The notes below the pieces were generated by a model. The model saw only the letters and a program-made list of their open reading frames with translations. It was not told the origin of the DNA and searched no databases. Positions 24,929-33,726 of a stretch of 64,000 nt of DNA are shown here, one piece after another; within the stretch, counting starts at the first letter, position 1; every line of letters begins with the position of its first letter. Position numbers and translations under genes: made by a program. Source of the DNA: RGIG4079 sp045637505 (GTDB taxonomy: Bacteria; Bacteroidota; Bacteroidia; Bacteroidales; Muribaculaceae); contig JAZTZO010000028.1 of assembly GCA_045637505.1 (NCBI GenBank), positions 1-64,000 of the forward strand, in the 5' to 3' direction.

Positions 24929-27269
24929 TCAAAATTCCAATTTATCTTTTGTTTCGGCACCGGAATCTAACCCTTCATTTTTCAATCCTTGTTTTGCTTT
25001 CTTGAATGTTTTGCCAAAGTTTAATCGATATGTTGCACCTATTACCTCCATATTTGCTCCATCTTTTAGACAAAACTCATTATTTACCGGGTGTATTGTT
25101 GACAATTCCTTTGTTTTATACATTACTCCTTTATCGCTGAATGGGTTAAATATTCCCGCAGTAAACTCAAAAGTCACGCCATTTATATTGCGCCATAATA
25201 ACATTACATATTTCAGGTGTTTTCATTGTATTACCAGATAATGTGTATCGTGGTTTAATATCGAATTGGCTGGTAAATCTCCAATTTTTTATCGCATATG
25301 AAGCTTGAATACGTGCATAGAGATTATCAACCGGCTCAATATCCCCAAATCCCGAGAACATGTATCTGTCCCAACCGGCAACACCATATATCATAAAGTT
25401 TTTGATGCCGGTATAACTCAAATGCAATTCGGCATTCAACAGGTCATCATGTTTAGCATTTTGACTCTGCATCATAAACATATTGAAATATGGACTTGAA
25501 GCATCTGAAATATATGTATATCGACTGTATATAGGATCTAAATTTCGTGAATGAGCCAACCACAAACTCGCATTTACCTTTGAAGTGGCATATCTTACAT
25601 ATATACGATTGCGAAAATAGGTTGATGGTTTAAGATTAGGATTCCCCATTTGATATGAAATGTCATCAATGCGTTGCACAATCTCGCTTTGAGTGGACAA
25701 CCCCGGCATTGACGGGTCAAGCATAAACAGATAGTTCAAACTCCATTTTGAATCAATCTTGTAATTTAGTGTCGCCTTACTATTAAACCGGAATGTATTT
25801 TGTTCAATATTTCCATTGTAAACACGATAATAACGCCCACCAACTCCGGCACTATAGGTAAAATTCTTTACGCGTCCCGATATTGAACCATACAAATAAA
25901 GATTATCATTATTTTGTTTTGATAGCTGAAGTTCGCCACCATTCAAAGCATATTGATTCTTGGCATAATTATGATAATAATTCACGCCATATCTTGTTTC
26001 AAAACCTCGATATGCCTTTGTATATAAAGCCTCCGCACCGGCACGCCAAGAAGAATTGTCGGCATTGCTTGATTGTAAATAAATATTTGAAGTTGAGTTA
26101 TATCCCAAATTGCTATTGCTTTCCCCTCCACGCATATTCCCATATGCGTTAAGCTCGATTTTTGAAGCTTTATCTATTTGATGACAAAAATATAAGTCCA
26201 AATTAGGCGAAAAACTTTTATCTTTACCGATCAACATTGAATTATATTCTGTAATGCTATCACCCATCGTTTGACGCACCACATTATTTGTAATTCGCTC
26301 GCCATTATCGATATTTCCTCTGAATGTTACGGCAAACATTGTTGCCGGACTATACATATAGCTATATCCAACGGAGAAACTGTTTGACAAACTCTTTAAT
26401 ATCGATGGTTCAGGCAACTGCTCTCTTATAATAGGTGTTTCTCTGCCAATGAACGACTCCGTTCCTTTATTATACACTTCATCAAAATCTCGCCAACGAT
26501 TTCCATAATCAATAGTCCATTCCGATTTGCCATAGTTATAAACGCCTCCTACATTAAAGTTTGTCAGCCAACCGACTGCCGCCATACCATTTGCAATTAC
26601 ACTTCCACCTTTTGCGACCGGTTTTGTGATAAAATTTATCACACCCATCACCGATGTACCATATCTGATGTCCGATACATTTGAATATTCTATACGCAAA
26701 ATATTGTCATTGTTTAACGACTGAATACGAGAGTAATCTACCTGACGACCATTTATTTGAAATATCGCAACTCCGTTTTCAATTGTTACTCGATTTAACG
26801 ACGAGTTCACTTGCAATCCAGGAAGTTTATATTGCATCTGCTCCAATAAATCAATCGAAGTGCCTGATTTTTTGATTTCATCTGCCGTGGGGAACAAAAT
26901 ATAATTGCATCCCTTTTCAATTACATTTTGTGCCACTACTGTGATTTCGCCAAGCAATTCAGGAGCCTCAGCCAATGTAATCGCACCTAAATCTACATTT
27001 CGGCCGACACTTTCAAATTGCACGTTTGAAGTCATGAAGCCCACTATCGACACCTCAACTCTCATATCTCCCTTTTGATTGGTTTCTAATAAGAATTTCC
27101 CATTTTCATCTGTCAATACACTCCCTATTGATGTTATTGAGTCTTTATACAAAATCACACTTACTCCACTCAATAGTTCTTTTTCCGAATCAATAACTTT
27201 TCCCGTAATTGCGTAAGCCCACAAAAACTGAGGCACCAGCATCGACAAAACAAACATTAACTTTTTCAT
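24929..27269 (-). pseudogene. Outer-membrane beta-barrel protein (TonB-receptor-like) with a frameshift near its C-terminus
   Basis: The first frame (27269-25167) encodes 700 residues: signal peptide (MKKLMFVLSMLVPQFLWA), a carboxypeptidase-like regulatory domain (about 20-100), a plug-like domain (about 120-220) and a beta-barrel. It stops at 25167 after IMAQYKWRDF. The missing end is in the overlapping frame (25204-24929): WRNINGVTFEF through VIGATYRLNFGKTFKKAKQGL, the usual last strands of this barrel family. A single extra base around 25200-25210 (GAA ATA TGT A ATG TTA) explains the break. Without the last strand the barrel would probably not insert. Either a real pseudogene or a sequencing error. 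Such proteins import unknown ligands across the outer membrane. Confidence 0.8.
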
Positions 27270-27300
27270 AAATCTTGCATTTTTTGATATTAATTTGATG

Positions 27301-27333
27301 CAAAATTATCCTCAGATGTTATATAAAATCAAA
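27301..27333 (-). promoter_or_regulatory. Promoter of the outer-membrane barrel gene
   Basis: On the minus strand TTTG (27330-27333) and TAATTTTG (27301-27308) are 21 bp apart, ahead of the barrel gene start at 27269. Confidence 0.6.
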
Positions 27334-27392
27334 TTTTCAGTTCAACAATCGTCTAACATCCGCCAGCATTAAGCCAGTGATTCTCAACAAAA

Positions 27393-27433
27393 TAAGAAGC
27401 CCGTTAGACATTATCCCTCTAACAGGCTTCTTA
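27393..27433 (-). terminator. Terminator of the TPR regulator gene
   Basis: TAAGAAGCCCGTTAGA (27393-27408) and TCTAACAGGCTTCTTA (27418-27433) form a 16-bp stem with one mismatch. On the minus strand it is followed by TTTTG. It lies 57 bp after the TPR gene stop. Confidence 0.75.
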
Positions 27434-27489
27434 ACTATGCTATTTTTCAAACATTTACCTTTTGGTATTGTTAGATTAATTCAGCTTAA

Positions 27490-29151
27490 TCACAACAAAA
27501 ATGCCAATATTTCTTCTTTATTCTTGATATTTGATTGCGAAATTTTCTCTTTCAAGCGAGATTTCCTCATATAAATATTTGCCTGACTTTTATTCAGTAA
27601 AAGACTTATCAGTTTACCCGAAAAGCCTGCATAATGATAACAAAGTTGCAGATAATCAATTTCATCAAGAGTTGGCAATTCTTCTCTTAATTTCGCCATA
27701 ACATTGTTACAACATCTGTTAACCGTATTCTCCAATTCTTGAATAGCATTTTTATCCTTACTAAATTGATAAATCAAACGATTCATTTCATTATAAACTA
27801 ATCGTTGTCCTTTTGCATCATTGGTATGAGTGAGTATTGAATCACTGATTACATTAAGAAATTTGTATTTATCTTTATGTAGCGAGTTTATTAATTCGGT
27901 TGTTACGGAATTACTCTTTCTCATTTCGCTTTGCAATTCCGCAACAACTCCAATATATTCATCTATTTTTCTCTGCTTATTTCTATTCTTTCTACGCAAA
28001 AGCAGAATTACCATTGACGCAATGATTAAAATAACCGCAATTATTATCACTACTCGTTGTTTTTCTACCTCTTGAATCTTTTTTATGTTTTCATAGCTTC
28101 TTTTTAAATAGTCGCGTTGCGATTCCATCAAAGGCTTTTCCAGACGGAATTTATTATTATCTTTTTGCAATACACCCTTTTGTAATAGCATGTCAATTGC
28201 TTTTTCATTCTCTCCATTTAACATTGCTATTTTAGCTTGAGTATCATATAATATGACAGAATCAGACTTTGTTCGGGTATATTTCGGTAGCAAATTCATA
28301 TATTTGCCACAATTCTCCATTTCTCCATTCTTTGCACAAATTATAGAATATCGACTATATACAGGAAGGTACATATTCCCTGATAATTTCACATTCCTTA
28401 TATCTTCAAATAATTTAATCGCCTCTTGATATCTTTCAACATTATAATAAGCACAAAACAATATACACTTGAAACTAAGTATATATTTTTCATTGCCCAA
28501 TGCCTCGGCTTCTTTCAACCCTTTTTCAATTTCTGCTATAGCTTCTGTTGCTAATGACTCTTGATTCATATAATTAACACACATCCCAAAGAGTGCGAGC
28601 ATTCTATCTTTACTATTATTTGTTCCTTCTAAATGAGAATAAGCCTTTTTGAAATATTCTAAAGATCTTGGAGTATCATAATATATAGCATGCAAATAAG
28701 CCAATTGCACATACAGCAGTCCTTTTTCACTTTCATTATTCTCAAATTCAGACAAAGTTGTTTCTACTTCATAGCATGCCAACATAGCCTTATCGTAAGC
28801 TTTATTATTGATATTTATCTCACTTTTAAGAATTAATGATTGACATAATTGCCTCGCATCTCTATTATTTCGATAATAATCAACAGCGATATTTATTAAA
28901 GAATCATTTGTTTCTTTTATATAATTCCTTTTCAACACAGTTGTATATAGTAACGCATAACGAGCGTTTTGTGACTCCGCTTTAATCGCGTTTCCATCAA
29001 TGGTTTTCAATATCATCATTGCCGAGTCTGGCATTTCATCAATCAACGCTTCAACCTTGTCCAACTTTACATTCAAGTCGGGATCTACACTCTCACAACT
29101 TGAGAATATAAATGTAATAGTTATACAAACTAGTATTTTTATGTATCGCAC
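27490..29151 (-). CDS. TPR lipoprotein-like membrane protein with a C-terminal HTH-like region
   Basis: 553 residues. The N-terminus MRYIKILVCITITFIFSSC is a lipoprotein-type signal with a lipobox-like FSSC. Tetratricopeptide-like helices fill residues about 25-340, a transmembrane segment (VVIIIAVILIIASMVILLL, about 365-383) follows, then a cytoplasmic coiled coil. The end, YLQLCYHYAGFSGKLISLLL and NKSQANIYMRKSRLKEKI, looks like a LuxR-type helix-turn-helix. The layout fits the membrane-bound TPR regulators of Bacteroidetes that sense in the periplasm and act on nearby genes. The barrel and BspA-like genes are candidate targets. It starts 4 bp after a small HTH gene stops. Confidence 0.75.
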   Translation of the reverse strand: MRYIKILVCITITFIFSSCESVDPDLNVKLDKVEALIDEMPDSAMMILKTIDGNAIKAESQNARYALLYTTVLKRNYIKETNDSLINIAVDYYRNNRDARQLCQSLILKSEININNKAYDKAMLACYEVETTLSEFENNESEKGLLYVQLAYLHAIYYDTPRSLEYFKKAYSHLEGTNNSKDRMLALFGMCVNYMNQESLATEAIAEIEKGLKEAEALGNEKYILSFKCILFCAYYNVERYQEAIKLFEDIRNVKLSGNMYLPVYSRYSIICAKNGEMENCGKYMNLLPKYTRTKSDSVILYDTQAKIAMLNGENEKAIDMLLQKGVLQKDNNKFRLEKPLMESQRDYLKRSYENIKKIQEVEKQRVVIIIAVILIIASMVILLLRRKNRNKQRKIDEYIGVVAELQSEMRKSNSVTTELINSLHKDKYKFLNVISDSILTHTNDAKGQRLVYNEMNRLIYQFSKDKNAIQELENTVNRCCNNVMAKLREELPTLDEIDYLQLCYHYAGFSGKLISLLLNKSQANIYMRKSRLKEKISQSNIKNKEEILAFLL

Positions 29152-29155
29152 TATA

Positions 29156-29353
29156 TTAATCTTTTAGTTTTATCTCTAATTTCAAACCTAAAACATCAAG
29201 AATTGGCATCAATGTACTAATTCTTGAATTTCCTTGACCTCGTTCTATCGCAACTAGAGTATTAATTCCTACCATTGACAAGTCAGCAAGTTCTTGTTGC
29301 GTAACTTTTAATTGTTGCCTTCGTTGCTTTATCTTCAACCCTATTTCTTTCAT
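29156..29353 (-). CDS. Small XRE-family HTH regulator (HipB/y4mF-like)
   Basis: 65 residues from MKEIGLKIKQRRQQLK (29353). The longer ORF contains the promoter and is rejected. TQQELADLSMVGINTLVAIERGQGN is the HTH with recognition helix GINTLVAIERG, and the tail TLMPILDVLGLKLEIKLKD is typical of HipB-like antitoxins. No HipA kinase gene follows. The next gene, 4 bp downstream, is the TPR regulator. It is either an orphan antitoxin or a local repressor. Confidence 0.8.
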   Translation of the reverse strand: MKEIGLKIKQRRQQLKVTQQELADLSMVGINTLVAIERGQGNSRISTLMPILDVLGLKLEIKLKD

Positions 29354-29379
29354 TTTCACAACATATTGTGATTTTGGTG

Positions 29380-29387
29380 CAAATATA
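29380..29387 (-). promoter_or_regulatory. Promoter -7 box of the HTH-TPR operon
   Basis: Minus-strand TATATTTG, 26 bp before the HTH gene start. A nearby inverted repeat, GAGGGTGACC (29403-29412) with GGTTACCCTC (29425-29434), one mismatch, covers the -33 region. It may be the operator for the HTH protein or the terminator of the metallopeptidase gene. Confidence 0.5.
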
Positions 29388-29489
29388 TAGATATTAATCA
29401 ATGAGGGTGACCCAAAAGTAAACTGGTTACCCTCTTTGATTTGTTTATAAAGAAAGTTGATTGGCAAGGAATCAACCCAACTTTGCAAT

Positions 29490-31514
29490 TTACTTCACTA
29501 TTCTATCCACGGCATTTAGAATGGGGTCGGTGCTGATGGTTGCGCCTACGGCTTGTTGCATCCAGTGGTTAGGAGTTAAACGACCGAGTTTATAGATGCG
29601 CATAAGTTCATCGGCAAAGGCTTTTTTATCGGCACATTTTGCGAAATGCTCTTCGAGTTGGAACTCAATGATATGGCCCAATGGGTAGTTGGGGAGATAC
29701 ATTGGCGAATTTACCATATGAGAATATACTGCCAAGATGGGCGAATCTTTCTCGCCAAGCACAGGTTGATAATACTTGTTCCACACCTCTTTGGCAATCG
29801 CTATTGTAGCATCGCGGAGGTCGGCCGCTGTTGCTTGGGGGTGAGCATATAGCCATTGCCACACTTTCATATCAACGAGCGAAACACCCATAATTTCGTA
29901 AAGTCCCCAGAAGATGTCGAGCGTAGTGTTATCATCAATCTTTTGGTCATAGCCGAGCAATCCGAGGTCGCGTTTTTGGAACACAAATGCCAATGCTTCG
30001 GTAAATCCGGTGTTAGGCACTCCTGCCATCATAAAATTATCAATTAGATATAAGTCGATTGTTTGTTCCACATTATGACCAAACTCGTGAACGGCGATGT
30101 TATACCCCTTGTAGTCCATACCATCGGCGCCTATGCGAGTGCGAAGGAGTGAGCGTTCCCAACGACCAACTGCACCCCATGCATGACCCGAACCACGAGC
30201 ACCCTCTACCTTGATTTTACTTGCAATGAAATCGGCATCTTTTTGAGCAAAGCCCAAGTCAACGAGCATGCGTGCCATATCCTTTTCAAATGCTTCGGGA
30301 GTGGGATATTTAGCACGAGTTTGAGCGGTGAGGTCATCTTCCGAGATTGTGCTACGGCTCTTAAATCCGTCATACCATATATCGTAAGGGCGAAGGTCGC
30401 GTCCAAGGCGTTTCTTGATCAATTTGCCCACTTTTTTCACTTGTGGCGATGAAATGAGATTGACAAACAATGCCTCAATCTCTTCGGGTGCAATCTCCAT
30501 ACCTCCATCAAAGTTGCGTGCAATACCTGTGGGCGATTGTGGCTCATATTTATCCACCTTCACCATTGTTTTGTAGTGAGCCAATATGCGTTCATAACGG
30601 CGAGTATCTTCGGCAGCCAAAGTCACCTCTGCCCCATCTTTCCAAGTGCGATTGCTATAAGGAGCCCAGTCATATGCCGCATTGTTGATTACCTCTTGAG
30701 GAATAGTTCCGGCAATAATATGTTGCATCACTTCATAAATCATTTCTTGTTTTTCGCGAGCGTTGGGAAGATTGGCATAATTTGACTTAATCTCATCGCG
30801 AAGATTCCAGTGTGAGAGCAACACCATATCTTTGGGGAACAACTTATTACCTTTCTTGTCGAGCAAATGTCCCATCATGATATTGTATGATGCAATATAG
30901 TTTTCGGCATCGGCATTGGCTTGCGCAGCCTCCTTGTTTAGTGTAGCAGGCACTCGCGAGGTAAACATATCTCCCATACGAGCATAAGCCCACTCCTCAC
31001 GACTCCATGCGCCACCCATTTCGTTCTTCTCTGCGAGCGTAAAGTTAGGGAAATTGAGAATAGTGATAAATGCCACTTTGTTTTCATAAAGGTCGTTCCA
31101 CAAGTGCGAATATGGATTAAACGCACTCATTATATAGTCGATATTTGTAGGCTCAGGACCAGCAAGAATTGTAGGAAGGCTCAACTCTATTGCCACTTGA
31201 TTTTGTGTGCCGAGCAACACTTCATAGGCCTTGCTCAACTTGTCAAATAACTCACGACGCGCCTCGGGCGAAGCAACATAGTTCTCTTTTACAAACTGCA
31301 CAAACTCCTCGGACGATCCATCGGTTTCTTGCCAAAGAGCAGCCACTTGTCTCGCTCCTCGTTGCAACAACTTGCCATCAATCGATGCATCATCGGCAGT
31401 CATTTGCCCCACCACATCGGTCACCTTGGCATCATCAATAACCTTTGCACTAATATTATTCACACTCATCGCAATCATAATCGCTAACACTAATCGTTTT
31501 ATCATTCTTTTCAT
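29490..31514 (-). CDS. Secreted zinc metallopeptidase-like protein (HEFGH motif)
   Basis: 674 residues from MKRMIKRLVLAIMIAMSVNNISA (31514), which starts with a signal peptide. The catalytic zinc motif HEFGHNVEQT occurs near residue 485, with a downstream Glu in FTEALAFVF about 33 residues later, as in gluzincins of the M2/M3 kind. The rest is helical. I recognise the type as a conserved Bacteroidales secreted protein but not its substrate. It is divergent from the threonine aldolase gene, with a minus-strand -7 box TAATTTTG at 31542-31549. Confidence 0.75.
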   Translation of the reverse strand: MKRMIKRLVLAIMIAMSVNNISAKVIDDAKVTDVVGQMTADDASIDGKLLQRGARQVAALWQETDGSSEEFVQFVKENYVASPEARRELFDKLSKAYEVLLGTQNQVAIELSLPTILAGPEPTNIDYIMSAFNPYSHLWNDLYENKVAFITILNFPNFTLAEKNEMGGAWSREEWAYARMGDMFTSRVPATLNKEAAQANADAENYIASYNIMMGHLLDKKGNKLFPKDMVLLSHWNLRDEIKSNYANLPNAREKQEMIYEVMQHIIAGTIPQEVINNAAYDWAPYSNRTWKDGAEVTLAAEDTRRYERILAHYKTMVKVDKYEPQSPTGIARNFDGGMEIAPEEIEALFVNLISSPQVKKVGKLIKKRLGRDLRPYDIWYDGFKSRSTISEDDLTAQTRAKYPTPEAFEKDMARMLVDLGFAQKDADFIASKIKVEGARGSGHAWGAVGRWERSLLRTRIGADGMDYKGYNIAVHEFGHNVEQTIDLYLIDNFMMAGVPNTGFTEALAFVFQKRDLGLLGYDQKIDDNTTLDIFWGLYEIMGVSLVDMKVWQWLYAHPQATAADLRDATIAIAKEVWNKYYQPVLGEKDSPILAVYSHMVNSPMYLPNYPLGHIIEFQLEEHFAKCADKKAFADELMRIYKLGRLTPNHWMQQAVGATISTDPILNAVDRIVK

Positions 31515-31610
31515 ATAGTATTGTTTTTTATTTTCCACCCTCAAAATTAGCAATTATTTTCGTGATTACAAAAAGAGCAAAATTTCACTCGTTTTATTAA
31601 CCTAATTTTA

Positions 31611-31618
31611 TATCTTTG
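31611..31618 (+). promoter_or_regulatory. Promoter -7 box of the threonine aldolase-like gene
   Basis: TATCTTTG at 31611-31618, 25 bp before the start codon. A T-rich -33 region lies around 31590. The divergent minus-strand box for the metallopeptidase is at 31542-31549. Confidence 0.55.
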
Positions 31619-31642
31619 TGTAATTATAAATAACTCAACATC

Positions 31643-32668
31643 ATGATATACTTCGACTCTGACTATATGGCTGGTGCACACCCCGATGTGTTGCAACGCC
31701 TCATCGACACAAATCTCGAGCACACAGTGGGTTACGGTTGCGACCATTACACCGAGCGAGCCATCGACCTCATTCGTGAAGCATGTGGAGCACCCAAAGC
31801 ACAAGTATTTTTTATGGTTGGCGGCACTCAAACAAATGCCACCATCATTGATGGTATATTGGCTCGACACGAGGGAGTGTTAGCGCCCGAAACAGCCCAC
31901 ATCAATGTGCACGAAGCCGGAGCCATCGAAGCCACCGGGCACAAGGTGCTCACCCTACCCCAACACGAGGGCAAAGTGTGGGCCGACGAAGTCGAACAAT
32001 ACATCGAAGAGTTTTATCGCGATGAAACATTCCTCCATATGGTCGCCCCAGGCATGTTGTATATCTCGTTCCCTACCGAATATGGCACCGTATATACCCT
32101 GTCCGAACTTGAGGCATTGAGTCAAGTGTGTCGCGATGCACAGATTCCACTCTATATCGACGGAGCACGATTGGGATATGGACTTGCCGCTAAAAATGGC
32201 AATGTAACGCTTCGAGATATCGCTCGATTGGCCGATGTGTTCTACATCGGAGGCACCAAGATGGGAGCATTAATGGGAGAGGCGGTTGTGGTCACCAACC
32301 CCTCACTCCTCAAAAACATGACTCCTCTCATAAAACAACATGGAGCACTCCTTGCCAAAGGCCGACTATTAGGTTTACAGTTTTCAGCCCTATTTTCTAA
32401 CCATTTATACCTAAATATAGGCCGATATGCCGTGGAACTTGCCATGACACTCAAAGACGAATTCTTTGCACGAGGATATGACATCGTTGTGGACTCTCCC
32501 ACAAACCAACAATTCTTCCGACTCCCCAACGACCTCATCGACCGACTAAAGCAACACGCAAGTTTCGAGCTATGGGGACCTCCAGGCAAAACCCACTCCA
32601 TCGTGCGCTTCGTCACCTCTTGGTCAACATCCTACGCCGACATCAACCGTCTCGTGGAATTGATATAA
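31643..32668 (+). CDS. Threonine aldolase-like PLP enzyme (beta-eliminating lyase family)
   Basis: 341 residues, fold type I. FMVGGTQTNATII is the PLP-phosphate loop, LYIDGARLGYGLA contains the conserved Asp-x-Ala-Arg that stacks with PLP, and YIGGTKMGALMGEA the Schiff-base Lys (about residue 206). Low-specificity threonine aldolases split threonine or allo-threonine into glycine and acetaldehyde. The sequence is a little atypical for E. coli LtaE, so another beta-hydroxy amino acid may be the substrate. It appears to be a single gene. Confidence 0.85.
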   Translation: MIYFDSDYMAGAHPDVLQRLIDTNLEHTVGYGCDHYTERAIDLIREACGAPKAQVFFMVGGTQTNATIIDGILARHEGVLAPETAHINVHEAGAIEATGHKVLTLPQHEGKVWADEVEQYIEEFYRDETFLHMVAPGMLYISFPTEYGTVYTLSELEALSQVCRDAQIPLYIDGARLGYGLAAKNGNVTLRDIARLADVFYIGGTKMGALMGEAVVVTNPSLLKNMTPLIKQHGALLAKGRLLGLQFSALFSNHLYLNIGRYAVELAMTLKDEFFARGYDIVVDSPTNQQFFRLPNDLIDRLKQHASFELWGPPGKTHSIVRFVTSWSTSYADINRLVELI

Positions 32669-32676
32669 GGGAGATA

Positions 32677-33726
32677 TTACTTAAAAAAGTCAATTTTAAT
32701 TTGGTCAAGTTGCTCTCTGATATTCTCAAATTCTTGATTTAAATCAAGAGTTTTGACCATAATTCTATTATTACCAAATTTCGCATCCAAAAATGGGTGC
32801 GTTTCTTCTTGTGTTTTAGCATACAACAATAACCCCGACACGTCTCCACTATTTAAGGTATCACGATTTTTTACATAAGTAAAAATTTGGTATAAATTAT
32901 TTGAATGGATTGTTTTGTGGTCAAAATTTGTTTGCAATGTTTTAGAATAATACTTCGTATCAATTATCAACGTGTGATTTTCATTAGAAATCACAATATC
33001 ACTTTTCATCTCAGGCAAAAAATCAATAGCACAATCATCTTCATCCGACAAATCCCATTTAATTGTAGGAGAAGAGACCTTCAGACTCTTGTAATGGTAT
33101 TTATAATACTCCAACACGAATCGTTCAAACAATTTATTCATATGGTCATCAGAAAATGTTGCCACTCGATATCGTCCTTGTTCTGTAGTCAAAATCATCC
33201 CATCTAAAACGAAATAACATATATTGATTAGCATTCGATAACTTTTATTGTTATTCTGGAATCTCAACATATTCCATTTTATCTCACTCGGATTTATTGA
33301 ATCTACATTTTCAAAGAATATCAAAACATTCTTCAATTGACGTTTTCGCTCTGCTTTAACCTCGCTTTTATATATTAATAATTCAGCAACAGTCTTAAGA
33401 ATTTGATTAAAGATATTATTCTCTGATAGTTTATCAAATTCACATCCTAATAAATTCTTTTGAGCGACTCTCAATTTTATCGTTTGACCAATGTCTAATT
33501 TTCCTCTTAGCAATGGTAATTCTGCCGTTTTATGAATATATTCGCGATATAGACCTAATTTTAATTGTGCAGATATACCTTTATAGAGTATTTCGGCAAA
33601 CAAATCTTCTATTCGCTCAAAATCCTCTTTAGCAACATCTTCATAATTATTCTTTCTTAAGTTACTAAATGCATATGAAAGCATATAATAGACGTTGCGA
33701 ATAAGTATCCCTTTGTCGTTAGTCAT
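32677..33726 (-). CDS. mcrC: McrC-like restriction component
   Basis: 349 residues, the McrC/LlaJI-type family. An N-terminal beta domain (LIRNVYYMLSYAFSNLR) is followed by a PD-(D/E)xK nuclease region: DFLPEMKSDIVISNE and LIIDTKYYSKTL (Asp and the D-x-K pair, about residues 230-260). It partners McrB to cut modified DNA. The start overlaps the end of mcrB by 8 bp, so the two are translated together. A defence function against phage DNA with modified cytosine is inferred from the family. Confidence 0.88.
   Translation of the reverse strand: MTNDKGILIRNVYYMLSYAFSNLRKNNYEDVAKEDFERIEDLFAEILYKGISAQLKLGLYREYIHKTAELPLLRGKLDIGQTIKLRVAQKNLLGCEFDKLSENNIFNQILKTVAELLIYKSEVKAERKRQLKNVLIFFENVDSINPSEIKWNMLRFQNNNKSYRMLINICYFVLDGMILTTEQGRYRVATFSDDHMNKLFERFVLEYYKYHYKSLKVSSPTIKWDLSDEDDCAIDFLPEMKSDIVISNENHTLIIDTKYYSKTLQTNFDHKTIHSNNLYQIFTYVKNRDTLNSGDVSGLLLYAKTQEETHPFLDAKFGNNRIMVKTLDLNQEFENIREQLDQIKIDFFK

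Noticed and set aside
29156..29353. HipAB toxin-antitoxin pair
   Set aside because: Only the HipB-like HTH is present; the adjoining gene is a TPR membrane protein and no HipA kinase motif is found.
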